Shown here piece by piece: positions 1 to 7,311 of a DNA stretch of 44,738 nucleotides; the stretch's first letter is position 1, and each line of letters starts with the position of its first letter. A model generated the notes under the pieces. The model ran no database searches. It was not told the origin of the DNA and worked only from the letters and a program-made list of their open reading frames with translations. The DNA lies in NCBI GenBank assembly GCA_013331635.1, contig DUFZ01000034.1:7315-52052 (forward strand), written 5' to 3'. Made by a program: the position numbers and the translations under genes. Source of the DNA: Candidatus Woesearchaeota archaeon (lineage in GTDB: Archaea; Nanobdellota; Nanobdellia; Woesearchaeales; GW2011-AR9).

Positions 1-39
1 CTATAGTCTAATTTTTATGGTTGGATTTATATTACTCAT

Positions 40-201
40 CTATATAATATGGTCATTAGTCCAAAAGAAATAATTTTGAATCCTATTCACAACTTCATCA
101 ATTTTCTTCATCAATTGTTGATATAGCTAATGGTCTCTTTGAGATAATTTAGTCAGAACATTTTGAAGGTGCTCACTGATTTTAAAGTTTTTGGTAATAA
201 A
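40..201 (-). pseudogene. Degenerate RelE/StbE-like toxin remnant
   Basis: The minus strand reads, from 201 downward, a frame beginning FITKNFKISEHLQNVL and continuing TKLSQRDH, then an in-frame TAG at 129-127, then LYQQLMKKIDEVVNR, ending at a TAG at 42-40. The pattern of a lysine-rich helical hairpin (LxKLxxRD..LYxQLxKKIDE) is what one sees at the N-terminus of RelE-family mRNA interferases. No start codon is clear and the catalytic C-terminal part is absent. It is read as a decayed toxin, consistent with the intact toxin-antitoxin genes next door. The remaining 1-263 bases hold nothing else apart from the promoter of the next gene. The family call rests only on this short helical pattern. 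Confidence 0.4.
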
Positions 202-263
202 GCCACTTTAGAACCAAAAGACTTAAATAAGTGTAACCACAGGTTTACACTAGGTGATAAAAA

Positions 264-485
264 ATGACCAATATAACTTTAGCCATCCCCAATGAGTTAC
301 ATGAAAGGATGAAGCTCCATTCAGAAATAAGATGGAGTGAAGTAGTGAGAAAATCAATATCTCGTAAAGTTGAGATGCTCGATGCCATGAATAAGATTGC
401 GAGTAAGAGTATATTAACCAAAAAAGATGTTGATGCTATCTCCAAGAAAATTAAAGCTGAGAGCTTTGATGAGTTAAACCGATAA
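264..485 (+). CDS. VapB-like antitoxin (first VapBC module)
   Basis: A 73-aa protein whose start MTNITLAIPNELHERM is a typical ribbon-helix-helix beta strand plus first helix, followed by a WSEVVRKSISRKVE helix. The C-terminal half is charged and helical, as expected for the toxin-binding tail of VapB antitoxins. AGGTGA at 252-257 is a good ribosome-binding site for the ATG at 264. The stop TAA shares one base with the ATG of the PIN toxin (TAATG), so the two are translationally coupled. Family knowledge: such antitoxins neutralise the PIN RNase and repress their own operon. The 73-aa antitoxin at 1475 is a homologue (same VxITLxVPxE start and WSxVxR helix). Confidence 0.8.
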   Translation: MTNITLAIPNELHERMKLHSEIRWSEVVRKSISRKVEMLDAMNKIASKSILTKKDVDAISKKIKAESFDELNR

Positions 486-904
486 TGATCATCATTATTG
501 ATGTCAATGTTTTTCTTTCTGCTTTGATTAAAGATTCAACAACTAGGGAGATAATCTTAACCTACGAGCAAGAATTTTGTTTTCCTGAGAAATCATTGCA
601 AAAGATACGAAAATATAAAAAACTCATCCAACAAAAATCGGGACTCTCTGATTTGGAATTTCTAAAATTATTCCATACTCTATTAAAATTTATAAGAATT
701 ATCCCTGATGAGGAATTGTTAGCGTATTGGGATGAAGCTAAACTCATTATGGAACACATTGATCCAGAGGATGTTACTTTTATTGCCGCTGCCTTAAGCC
801 AAGAAGGTGCCATAATTTGGTCTGATGATCGTCATTTTGAGAAGCAAGATAAGGTGATTACGCTGAAAACAAAGTATTTGATACATTTATTTAAGAATCA
901 CTAA
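485..904 (+). CDS. VapC-like PIN-domain toxin, atypical active site
   Basis: A 139-aa PIN-domain protein. D6 in IIIIDVNVF is the first acidic residue and the C-terminal block DPEDVTFIAAALSQEG followed by WSDDRHF supplies the others. The length is normal for the family. Compared with the second copy (1697-2104), which has LEEF at residues 38-41, this copy has LQKI, so the acidic residue expected on the second helix is replaced by Gln39-Lys40. Loss of that carboxylate would impair metal binding in most PIN nucleases. It is coupled to the antitoxin by a one-base overlap. The toxin may be inactive or use another residue. Confidence 0.8.
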   Translation: MIIIIDVNVFLSALIKDSTTREIILTYEQEFCFPEKSLQKIRKYKKLIQQKSGLSDLEFLKLFHTLLKFIRIIPDEELLAYWDEAKLIMEHIDPEDVTFIAAALSQEGAIIWSDDRHFEKQDKVITLKTKYLIHLFKNH

Positions 905-961
905 CAATTCCCCTTATTGATGCGGGTAATAGCTTATTCCTACAACGAAATTGTTAAGAAT

Positions 962-1006
962 AAAGCCACTTACCCACTGACAAGTTCGGCTAAGATATAT
1001 AAACCA
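962..1006 (+). promoter_or_regulatory. BRO promoter region, copy 1
   Basis: AAGCCACTTACCCACTGACAAG and the following TATA box ATATATAAACC closely match the segment upstream of the intact BRO gene at 34252-34296. The TATA element lies about 28 bp before the ATG at 1028, as expected for an archaeal promoter. A shorter piece, AATAAAGCCACTT, is also found at 196-208 upstream of the first VapB gene and at 959-971 here. This suggests a mobile or recombining promoter module. Confidence 0.5.
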
Positions 1007-1027
1007 GAAGAGCTCTAGAAGAAAATT

Positions 1028-1339
1028 ATGGTTAATTATGCTTTAGTGGTTTTTCAGGATTCAAAAATACGTAGAATTTGGCATAATGAACAGTGGTATT
1101 TCTCGGTTGTTGATGTGATTGGGGCACTTACTGATAGCTCTAACCCCCGAAACTATTGGAATATGCTTAAAGCAAGAGAAGCAGAACAGGGAATTGAATT
1201 GTACACAATTTGTGTACAGTTGAAACTTACAGCGGAGGATGGTAAGCTGCGGGAAACTGATTGCACCAATACTGAAAGCCTATTTCGCATCGTTCAGTCC
1301 ATCCCATCTAAAAAAGCTGAACTCTTCCATACGGTCTGA
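1028..1339 (+). pseudogene. Truncated BRO-N (phage antirepressor-type) gene
   Basis: 103 aa that align with the first third of the intact protein at 34316-35152: NYALVVFQDSKIRRIWHNEQW matches NALVVFQGKDIRRTWFNEEW, and FRIVQSIPSKKAELF matches FRLVQSIPSPKVESF. The match stops at AELF, the frame then reads HTV and a TGA, and none of the C-terminal 180 residues of the paralogue can be found downstream. BRO-N domains are DNA-binding modules of viral antirepressors. It is best read as a decayed copy of a virus-derived gene, although a short BRO-N protein could still bind DNA. Confidence 0.65.
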
Positions 1340-1418
1340 ATGTTTACTGGTTGAGAATCTTATTTTGATAGAGTCCAATCATTTTTTTCTTTTATAAAAT
1401 TTTTACTACAGCCGAAAC

Positions 1419-1469
1419 ATTTAAATATTTGAACGTAATAAACATATTAAACGTAATGTGCAGGAGGTA
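1419..1469 (+). promoter_or_regulatory. Promoter, putative operator and strong RBS of second vapBC
   Basis: An AT-rich TATA-like element ATTTAAATATT is followed by two direct copies of AACGTAAT (1432-1439 and 1450-1457) bracketing the inverted pair TAATA/TATTA, and then by a full AGGAGGT ribosome-binding site at 1463-1469 before the ATG at 1475. The repeats lie where a VapB dimer of dimers would be expected to bind for autoregulation. The repeats and RBS are seen directly; the operator role is inferred. Confidence 0.5.
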
Positions 1470-1474
1470 CGAAC

Positions 1475-1696
1475 ATGGTCAGTATAACTTTATCAGTCCC
1501 AGAAGAAACCAAACAGGAGATGGATATTTTTCCAGAAATAAATTGGAGCGCTGTAGCTCGTGAGGCGATACAGCAACGGCTTATTATGCTCCATAAGTTT
1601 CAAGAATTTACCAAAGATTCTCTCTTGAAAGAAGAAGATGCTCTACGGCTGGGAGCAGAAGTGAGCAAAAAAGCTCGATTGAGGCATAGGAAGTAA
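1475..1696 (+). CDS. VapB-like antitoxin (second VapBC module)
   Basis: A 73-aa ribbon-helix-helix type antitoxin: MVSITLSVPEETKQEM forms the beta strand and helix 1, and NWSAVAREAIQQRLIM is helix 2. The C-terminus is basic (KKARLRHRK). The start is fixed by a perfect AGGAGGT six bases upstream. The stop TAA directly abuts the ATG of the toxin at 1697. It is clearly homologous to the antitoxin at 264-485 but diverged enough that the two modules are not a recent duplication. Expected role: neutralisation of the PIN toxin and autorepression through the repeats at 1432-1457. Confidence 0.8.
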   Translation: MVSITLSVPEETKQEMDIFPEINWSAVAREAIQQRLIMLHKFQEFTKDSLLKEEDALRLGAEVSKKARLRHRK

Positions 1697-2104
1697 ATGG
1701 AACTGGTTGTAGATGCAAATATATTATTTGCCATATTAATAAGGGGAGGAACGACCGCGATGCTTCTTTTTAATCCCAATCTGAGGCTGTATTGCCCAGA
1801 ATTTATTCTGGAAGAGTTTATGAAATATTCTTATCTTATTGTTGAAAAGATGAAACGAACGCCAGAAGAGTTTGTGACCATAATGCATCAACTCCATCAG
1901 GTAATTATGGTTATACCACAAGAAGAGTACGAGCTATATATGAAAGAAGCAGAACGCATATCTCCTGATGATAAAGATGTTCCCTACTTGGCATTAGCAT
2001 TAAAGTTAAAATGTGGTCTATGGTCAAACGATGCTGCCTTAAAGAAACAAGACAAAGTTACTATCCACAATACCAAAGAGATATTCGTTTTGTTGGGCGA
2101 ATAA
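1697..2104 (+). CDS. VapC-like PIN-domain toxin
   Basis: A 135-aa PIN-domain protein of the PIN_2-like group. Acidic residues are seen at D6 (VVDANILF), E39/E40 (LEEFMKY), the PDDKDVPYLALAL block and the C-terminal WSNDAAL. All expected carboxylate positions are present, unlike the copy at 485-904. By family knowledge it would be a metal-dependent ribonuclease inhibited by the adjacent antitoxin. It directly follows the antitoxin stop codon. The downstream 120 bases before prefoldin contain only the prefoldin promoter. Confidence 0.85.
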   Translation: MELVVDANILFAILIRGGTTAMLLFNPNLRLYCPEFILEEFMKYSYLIVEKMKRTPEEFVTIMHQLHQVIMVIPQEEYELYMKEAERISPDDKDVPYLALALKLKCGLWSNDAALKKQDKVTIHNTKEIFVLLGE

Positions 2105-2227
2105 TAATTTTTCTCAGGAGCATAATAAATTTTTTGTAGAGAGCTGATGGAGGGTTAATTTTATGATATTTTCACACTTGGCTTTTCTATCCAAAAACCT
2201 TATAAAAACACTGGAAAAAGAGGAGAT

Positions 2228-2650
2228 ATGGCTATACCATCTCATGAGGAGCAAATTCGGCAGAAGTATGCGCGGTTTCAGCAGCTGCAGCAGCACATTG
2301 AGCAGATCTCCGCGCAAGTGGAGCAGATGAACCAGCAGCAGGAGGAATTGGAGATATCCAAGAACGCGGTGGCGGAACTGGGCAATACTGCCCCTGATGA
2401 AGAGATATTAGCGCCCATTGCCAACGGTATTTTTTTCAAAGCTAAATTGATGGACACCCAACGATTCGTGATTAATGTGGGCTCGAATGTTACGGTGGAA
2501 AAAAGCGTTTCGGAAGTGGTGGATTTACTTCAGAAAGAACAGGAGAAAATGACGGCAAGGATTACAGAAGCTTCCGCTATTCTGGAACAATTAAGCGAAC
2601 AGGCCTTGAGGATCTATAAGGAAGTGGAGAAACATGTTCAGCAAACTTAG
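2228..2650 (+). CDS. pfdA: Prefoldin subunit alpha
   Basis: 140 aa. It has the prefoldin-alpha arrangement: an N-terminal coiled-coil helix rich in Gln/Glu (about 5-55), a central beta-hairpin region with LAPIANGIFFKAKL and VGSNVTVEKS, and a C-terminal coiled coil. It would form the alpha2-beta4 hexamer that hands unfolded proteins to the thermosome. A TATA-like CTTATAAAAA lies around 2198-2207 and GAGGAG just before the ATG. The last 17 bases overlap the start of ftsY. The pfdA-ftsY order is common in archaea and supports both calls. Confidence 0.92.
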   Translation: MAIPSHEEQIRQKYARFQQLQQHIEQISAQVEQMNQQQEELEISKNAVAELGNTAPDEEILAPIANGIFFKAKLMDTQRFVINVGSNVTVEKSVSEVVDLLQKEQEKMTARITEASAILEQLSEQALRIYKEVEKHVQQT

Positions 2651-4589
2651 GGATAAACTGAAGGGCGCACTGTCAATCTTTTCCCGCAAGACCGAGGAAG
2701 AGGCAGTAGAGAAAAAAGCAGAGCAAGTTCTTGAAAGACCAGTGGTTAAGGAAAAGGTTGAGGAGAATAAACCAAAAGTAGAAAGTAAGAAACCAATTTT
2801 ACCTCACCTTGAGAAAAAGGAGAAAGAAGCACCTTTTACACATAAGAAAGTTGAGGGAAAAAAGAAAGAAACTGTCCAGCCAAAGAACATTGAAAAGGCA
2901 GAAAGGGAAAAAATAGAAATTCAGCCCAAAAAAAATGAAGAGAAAAAAGAGATTCCAAAAAAAGAAAAAATTAAAGGAATTAAAATTACCTATTTTGTTC
3001 ATGGTACTACTACTGATAATGAGCAAGGCCTTTGCACGGGATGGAACCCGGGGAAGCTATCGGAAGCAGGCAGGCAACAATCCATACAGCTTAGAAACCT
3101 TATCGGCAAGGAAGAGTTTGATGTTATTTTCTGTTCTGACTTACAGCGAGCGGTGGATTCGGCAAGATTGGCTTTTGCCAAAGACCCCTATAAGATTGTT
3201 CCTGACCAACGGCTTCGGGAATGTAATTACGGGGAACTCAACGGGCAGGACGAAGCAAAAGTAAAAATTGATGTAACCAAAAGGATCTATCAGCCCTTTC
3301 CACAAGGGGAGAGTTATCATCAGGTAGAACTGCGGGTAGCTGACTTTCTCAATGAAATCTGGAAGCCTCATTACGGGAAACATATTGCTATTGTCGCTCA
3401 CCAGGCGCCGCAATTAGCGCTCGAAGTTTTATTGAAAGGAAAAACTTGGGAACAAGCCTTCAAAGAGGATTGGAGGAATACCAAGAACTGGCAGCCAGGC
3501 TGGGTATATTGGATGGAGCAGGAAGTGAAGGTGAGTGAAGTTCCTGCAGTGCTTGAAGAAGAAAAAAAACCTGAATCAAAATCTGGTTTCTTTGGGAAAT
3601 TCAAAAAAACTTTTACTTTCAAGAAAGAAGAAGCTAAAGCGCCCGAACCAGTGGCAGTTGAAGAGCCAACAGCGGAGCCTAAACTTGCTGAAAAGGAAAT
3701 AGAACAGGAAGAACCGGGCTTCTTTCAGAAAATCAAGCAGACCATTACGACTAAGACTATTTCTGCTGAAAAGTTTGAGGAGTTGTTCTGGGATTTAGAG
3801 CTGGCACTGCTGGAAAATAATGTGTCGGTGGAAGTGATTGACAAAATTAAAATTGATTTGAAGAGCGAGCTGGTCGATAAGCCCCTGCCTCGGGAGGTGG
3901 AAACAAAAATTATGCAAACCTTGACCAGGACTTTAAAGGAAATCTTGTCCTATGAACCAGTCGATATTCCAGCATTAATCCGAAACCAGCAGAAGAAGCC
4001 GTTCATTATTGCTTTCTTTGGCATTAACGGGACGGGAAAGACGACTTCTATCGCCAAGCTGACGCATTATTTACAGCAGCGGAAAATTTCGGTGGTATTG
4101 GCAGCCTGTGATACCTTTCGGGCAGCAGCAATACAGCAATTGGAAGAGCATGCGGACAAGCTCAAAGTTAAGATGATCAAGCATGATTATGGCTCTGATT
4201 CAGCGGCAGTAGCCTTTGATGCGGTGAAATATGCGGAAAAGAATAAGATTGATGTGGTGATGATCGACACTGCCGGGCGGCTGCATAGCAATACTAACTT
4301 AATGGAGGAATTGAAGAAGATCATTAAGGTGACTCAACCGGACTTAAAGATTTTTGTGGGAGAAAGCATTACCGGGAATGACTGCATTGAGCAGGCGAGG
4401 AAGTTTAATGAGCTGGTAGAGATGGATGGGGTGATCTTAACTAAAGCTGACGTGGATGAGAAAGGCGGTGCGCCTTTGTCTATTTCATATACGATTAAGA
4501 AGCCGATATTATTTTTAGGAGTGGGGCAGCGCTATGAGGATTTGGAAGAGTTTGATGCCGACGTAATTATGGAAAGGTTGGGATTGTGA
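2634..4589 (+). CDS. ftsY: SRP receptor FtsY with an inserted histidine-phosphatase domain
   Basis: 651 aa, nearly twice the usual archaeal FtsY. Residues 1-115 are a Lys/Glu-rich linker. Residues about 117-300 form a histidine phosphatase (phosphoglycerate-mutase-like) domain: H123 in FVHGTTTDNE, the SDLQRA..SARLA block, the REC..GELNG glutamate, and a second histidine H256 in IVAHQAP. The Arg of the usual RHG motif is Val122. A second charged linker (about 300-360) leads to a complete NG GTPase: GINGTGKTT from about residue 463, DTFRAAA about 493, DTAGR about 545, TKAD about 603. Family knowledge: FtsY receives SRP-ribosome complexes at the membrane. The phosphatase partner is unexplained. 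The reading frame is continuous, with no in-frame stop, and overlaps pfdA by 17 bases. Confidence 0.93.
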   Translation: MFSKLRDKLKGALSIFSRKTEEEAVEKKAEQVLERPVVKEKVEENKPKVESKKPILPHLEKKEKEAPFTHKKVEGKKKETVQPKNIEKAEREKIEIQPKKNEEKKEIPKKEKIKGIKITYFVHGTTTDNEQGLCTGWNPGKLSEAGRQQSIQLRNLIGKEEFDVIFCSDLQRAVDSARLAFAKDPYKIVPDQRLRECNYGELNGQDEAKVKIDVTKRIYQPFPQGESYHQVELRVADFLNEIWKPHYGKHIAIVAHQAPQLALEVLLKGKTWEQAFKEDWRNTKNWQPGWVYWMEQEVKVSEVPAVLEEEKKPESKSGFFGKFKKTFTFKKEEAKAPEPVAVEEPTAEPKLAEKEIEQEEPGFFQKIKQTITTKTISAEKFEELFWDLELALLENNVSVEVIDKIKIDLKSELVDKPLPREVETKIMQTLTRTLKEILSYEPVDIPALIRNQQKKPFIIAFFGINGTGKTTSIAKLTHYLQQRKISVVLAACDTFRAAAIQQLEEHADKLKVKMIKHDYGSDSAAVAFDAVKYAEKNKIDVVMIDTAGRLHSNTNLMEELKKIIKVTQPDLKIFVGESITGNDCIEQARKFNELVEMDGVILTKADVDEKGGAPLSISYTIKKPILFLGVGQRYEDLEEFDADVIMERLGL

Positions 4590-4600
4590 GATTTCACTCT

Positions 4601-4945
4601 TCAAATCCTATCCCTCACCACATCATAGCGTGCGTTTCGTGCTTCCGCACTAAGCCAGGCGAACAGTCCTGCATCATGCGGCACGCGACAGAGCAATTCT
4701 AGTGGTATGTCTGGGGCAAGTTCTTTCTCCGGATGCGATAAGTAACGACCGAGGGGATCCTGCTGCAGGTCGGACAGCAATTTTGCTTGTTGCGGCGTGA
4801 GCTGTGCATAGCCGAACTGCTGCTCACTGCCCGTATGAAAAAATACCTGTACGGACTGCCTCGCTTCCCGTCCGAGATAGCGCGCAATTTGATCTAAGCG
4901 CAGTCTATCGTAATTGCCGTTATGGCCGCTTTCTTGAGTTATCAT
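4601..4945 (-). CDS. Hypothetical protein, last gene of the zincin/GHKL operon
   Basis: 114 aa, no recognised domain. It is hydrophilic with a GREARQSVQVFFHTGSEQQFGY stretch split by charged helices and a C-terminal LFAWLSAEARNARYDVV segment. Its ATG at 4945 overlaps, as ATGA, the TGA (4944-4942) that would end the GHKL/zincin reading frame if the amber at 5022-5020 were read through. That links it to the upstream genes as one operon. A TATA-like TTATATAAC about 25 bases upstream could also serve it independently. It converges on ftsY with a 12-base gap. Confidence 0.65.
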   Translation of the reverse strand: MITQESGHNGNYDRLRLDQIARYLGREARQSVQVFFHTGSEQQFGYAQLTPQQAKLLSDLQQDPLGRYLSHPEKELAPDIPLELLCRVPHDAGLFAWLSAEARNARYDVVRDRI

Positions 4946-5019
4946 GGTTTGTCCTCTATCGATGTGTTATATAAACGTAACGCTAATGTTGCCGCCCAGT
5001 CATAGCCTTGTTGGGTGTT

Positions 5020-6441
5020 CTAGCGGGAATGATCCTGAGCGCGAGTGGTAAAATGGCCTAGCTCGTGAAGGTACGTAGGAAGCACTTTTTCCAGTCCTTT
5101 CTGAAGATGTGATCGTTTCAGTCCCACGTACTGAGGAGCCTTCATAAAGCTAAATATCGTAACCCCCATTGCAGATTTCTGTTCAACGCCCTGATTGGTA
5201 AATAAACCTTCATACACGCGGACTTCGGGTATCTTTGCGCATCCAAGCATGGTAGTGAGTTGTTTTAATTCGCTCAGGGTACCATGCTCTTCTTCGGTGA
5301 GCGTTCCTGATTCAACCCAGCGATAGTCCTGCTTTACCGCTGTGGCATAATCATCTGCTTTTCCTATCCCATGCTCTCGCAAGTATTGCACCACATTGAC
5401 GTTCATCTTTACAGGGACGTATCCCATAAGACTCGCATCTTCATTGTGATTGGTGTTATCGGAAGCAATGACGGCGTTGTCACCAAACATCCTTTTGAAT
5501 ACCGCTGCCCAGCGTGCTCCTTGGTCAGAGACAGCTTTGGCTGGTCCAAAAATAGAGGAAAAATCTATGTCTTGGGGATAAAACCGCTTAATGTCCACCT
5601 CTACCTTAGATAACATAACAATATCATTAGCTAAAAATTCATTAGGTTGACGTTGGACTCCATGCCACAATGGATCGTAGAAGAATCGACTACTTTGAGG
5701 TGAATTTCGAGGAGGATTAAACGCCCGCATTTCATCGTGATCAGAGGTAGTAACTTCATGGGCATGTTTCAAGATGGCCTCAATGACTGCTTCATTGGTG
5801 CAACTTTTAATGAGGGCTCCCATCTCGACAACCACCTTATCACGGTCAGCATAAATCCTGTCTGGTGTGATATCTTCAAGCCCTAAATCATAGCTGAATA
5901 AAATCCCCTGGCGGCTCATGCGTACTCCTTTGACAAACAAATTTTGGTGACCCGTTTCGTCTGGTATTTTTTCTATGATACGGGAGGGATAGGCGTTGCC
6001 TTCCTGCGGCTCAACATAGAGGACACGATATTGATGCGGCAAGGTAGGGGTATGATTAACTTCCTCGCCCAACACCAGCACTTTCTCGGGCAAGGTGAGC
6101 ACCTCTTGCACAAACTTGGCAGAAGGATTACGGAATATAGTTTGCGATTCTTTCACATCATAGCCATTTTCTGTGACATCAAAACATAACCGCTGTACCT
6201 GTCTTCCTCCAATGGTTTCCCGTTTCGCCAAGGGCTTTGCCACCCAATTATGGGAACGATATTCCATATCTATGTTTTCCCGCAGCGCAGCGGCAGCAAT
6301 CAATTTCAGTCCTTCACCAAACTGTCCCACACTCAAGGCATCAGCCCTTTTGGTGGAAAATAACACGGAAAGTAACCCGGCATCATAGCCCGCACCATTA
6401 TCTTCAAATAACAATTTCCTCAACGCTTTTCGTTGAGTCAT
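5020..6441 (-). CDS. GHKL ATPase / HELGH zincin protein, main open part
   Basis: 473 aa as an independent frame. Residues 13-18 (EDNGAG) and 39-46 (GQFGEGLK) are the D-box and G-box of the GHKL (HSP90/histidine kinase/MutL/TopoVI-B) ATP-binding fold; the preceding N-box helix is in the separate frame at 6404-6622. The C-terminus carries H459-E-L-G-H463 after a helix, a zinc-metalloprotease motif. The middle 350 residues are not recognised. The only available start (ATG 6441) lies inside the ATPase fold, so this piece alone would be misfolded unless joined by frameshifting to the upstream 72-aa frame. Neighbours suggest a paired role with the zincin encoded upstream. Confidence 0.75.
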   Translation of the reverse strand: MTQRKALRKLLFEDNGAGYDAGLLSVLFSTKRADALSVGQFGEGLKLIAAAALRENIDMEYRSHNWVAKPLAKRETIGGRQVQRLCFDVTENGYDVKESQTIFRNPSAKFVQEVLTLPEKVLVLGEEVNHTPTLPHQYRVLYVEPQEGNAYPSRIIEKIPDETGHQNLFVKGVRMSRQGILFSYDLGLEDITPDRIYADRDKVVVEMGALIKSCTNEAVIEAILKHAHEVTTSDHDEMRAFNPPRNSPQSSRFFYDPLWHGVQRQPNEFLANDIVMLSKVEVDIKRFYPQDIDFSSIFGPAKAVSDQGARWAAVFKRMFGDNAVIASDNTNHNEDASLMGYVPVKMNVNVVQYLREHGIGKADDYATAVKQDYRWVESGTLTEEEHGTLSELKQLTTMLGCAKIPEVRVYEGLFTNQGVEQKSAMGVTIFSFMKAPQYVGLKRSHLQKGLEKVLPTYLHELGHFTTRAQDHSR

Positions 6442-6622
6442 ACTGCTTCATATCAACATAAGCACCATCCTGCTTGAATTTAACCGATACAGTGGTGCCT
6501 TTACTATCCGCAGGCAGGTGATTGGAGATGCCATCTAATACAATTCTCTCCAGTCCCCAGCGTTCTTTTCTATAGTCCGTGGTTAAAGAGGTTTCGATGC
6601 GATAGGTCTTGATTTCCGTCAT
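6404..6622 (-). CDS. N-terminal piece (N-box) of the GHKL ATPase
   Basis: 72 aa. The helix ERIVLDGISNHLPADSKG followed by the strand TTVSVKFKQDG corresponds to the N-box helix and next strand of a GHKL fold; the D-box lies in the other frame at 6441 and below. The ATG at 6622 overlaps the stop of the upstream zincin gene as ATGA. It ends VEEIVI, TGA, at exactly the point where +1 shifting gives EDNGAGYD. It is therefore the 5' part of one gene rather than a free-standing small protein. Confidence 0.6.
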   Translation of the reverse strand: MTEIKTYRIETSLTTDYRKERWGLERIVLDGISNHLPADSKGTTVSVKFKQDGAYVDMKQYDSTKSVEEIVI

Positions 6623-7311
6623 TCTTCCTCCAACACTTTTCTTAATTTATCATATTGGGGTAATATTCTTCTCATTTCCTGGGGTTTGTCAGGGTTGATG
6701 CTGGCCAGAAGATCCAGCACAGCCAGACCCGCCTGACGAACGGCTTCTTTGTTTTCTTTTAGAGCATCATAATTTCGAGCAAATTCATCGGGGAAATAGC
6801 GAAAGACGCTTAGTGCTGAGGCGAATAACTCATAATGGTCATCATGAGGATGAGTACTTTGAGAATGATTGTAATGAGATTCATTAAATATCCTGAACCA
6901 AGGTAGTTGGTCCAGTCCGGGAGCTCTTGGTAAATCCCAGAACGTACTTTTCAAACGGTCATACTGATCAAGATTATGCGGATACATGCCCCGCTGCATC
7001 AGTACGTGCGACAACTCATGATAAGCTACCTGTTCACCTTGCCTGGGGAATTCTGGATGAGTAAAGCAAGCATCGGCAATGATCACCCCCTGTGGAGTTG
7101 CCGCGGCATCACACTCGGCTTCATGGACAAATGTCATGGGTGCGGTTTCTCTATATTGATCAAAGGCAGCATGAAGAGCGTTTGCTTCCTGAACTAGTTC
7201 CTCATCAAGGGAAATGGAAGCGCCTGCTTTAAAAGAAGAAGTAATTCTCGACGCACCCAAGAGTACGGCAGCGGCAATACCAGCTACTCCAATCAATTTA
7301 AGAGTTTTCAT
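6619..7311 (-). CDS. Membrane-anchored HExxH zinc metallopeptidase
   Basis: 230 aa. Residues 4-20 are a hydrophobic signal/anchor segment after MKTLK, with no clear cleavage site. H98-E-L-S-H102 in VAYHELSHVL is a zincin motif, and HYELFASALSVF (E161) is a good candidate for the third zinc ligand of a gluzincin. If anchored by the N-terminal segment, the catalytic part would lie outside the cell. The gene overlaps both its upstream RHH gene and its downstream GHKL gene by ATGA, so the three are translated as a unit. The substrate is unknown. Four residues of extra His (THPHDDH) between the motif and E161 are notable. Confidence 0.75.
   Translation of the reverse strand: MKTLKLIGVAGIAAAVLLGASRITSSFKAGASISLDEELVQEANALHAAFDQYRETAPMTFVHEAECDAAATPQGVIIADACFTHPEFPRQGEQVAYHELSHVLMQRGMYPHNLDQYDRLKSTFWDLPRAPGLDQLPWFRIFNESHYNHSQSTHPHDDHYELFASALSVFRYFPDEFARNYDALKENKEAVRQAGLAVLDLLASINPDKPQEMRRILPQYDKLRKVLEEE

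Larger units (their letters stand above)
4942..6622 (-). pseudogene. Reconstructed GHKL-ATPase/zincin gene, broken by a frameshift and an amber codon
   Basis: Reading from ATG 6622, the frame ends at a TGA at 6404-6406. A +1 shift there (ATT then skip T, then GAA) continues directly into EDNGAGYD of the 473-aa frame. That frame reaches HELGHFTTRAQDHSR and a TAG at 5022-5020, beyond which the same frame stays open for 25 codons (NTQQGYDWAATLALRLY, then NTSIEDKP) to a TGA overlapping the next start as ATGA. The intact product would be about 560 aa: N-box, Bergerat ATP-binding fold, long middle region, HExxH near the C-terminus. Whether it is a dead gene, a sequencing artefact at both sites, or recoded cannot be told from one sequence. 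The two open pieces are listed separately. Confidence 0.65.

Noticed and set aside
2935-3264. Alternative 109-aa frame within ftsY
   Set aside because: It is a Lys-rich shadow frame over the linker and phosphatase-coding part, without RBS or promoter.
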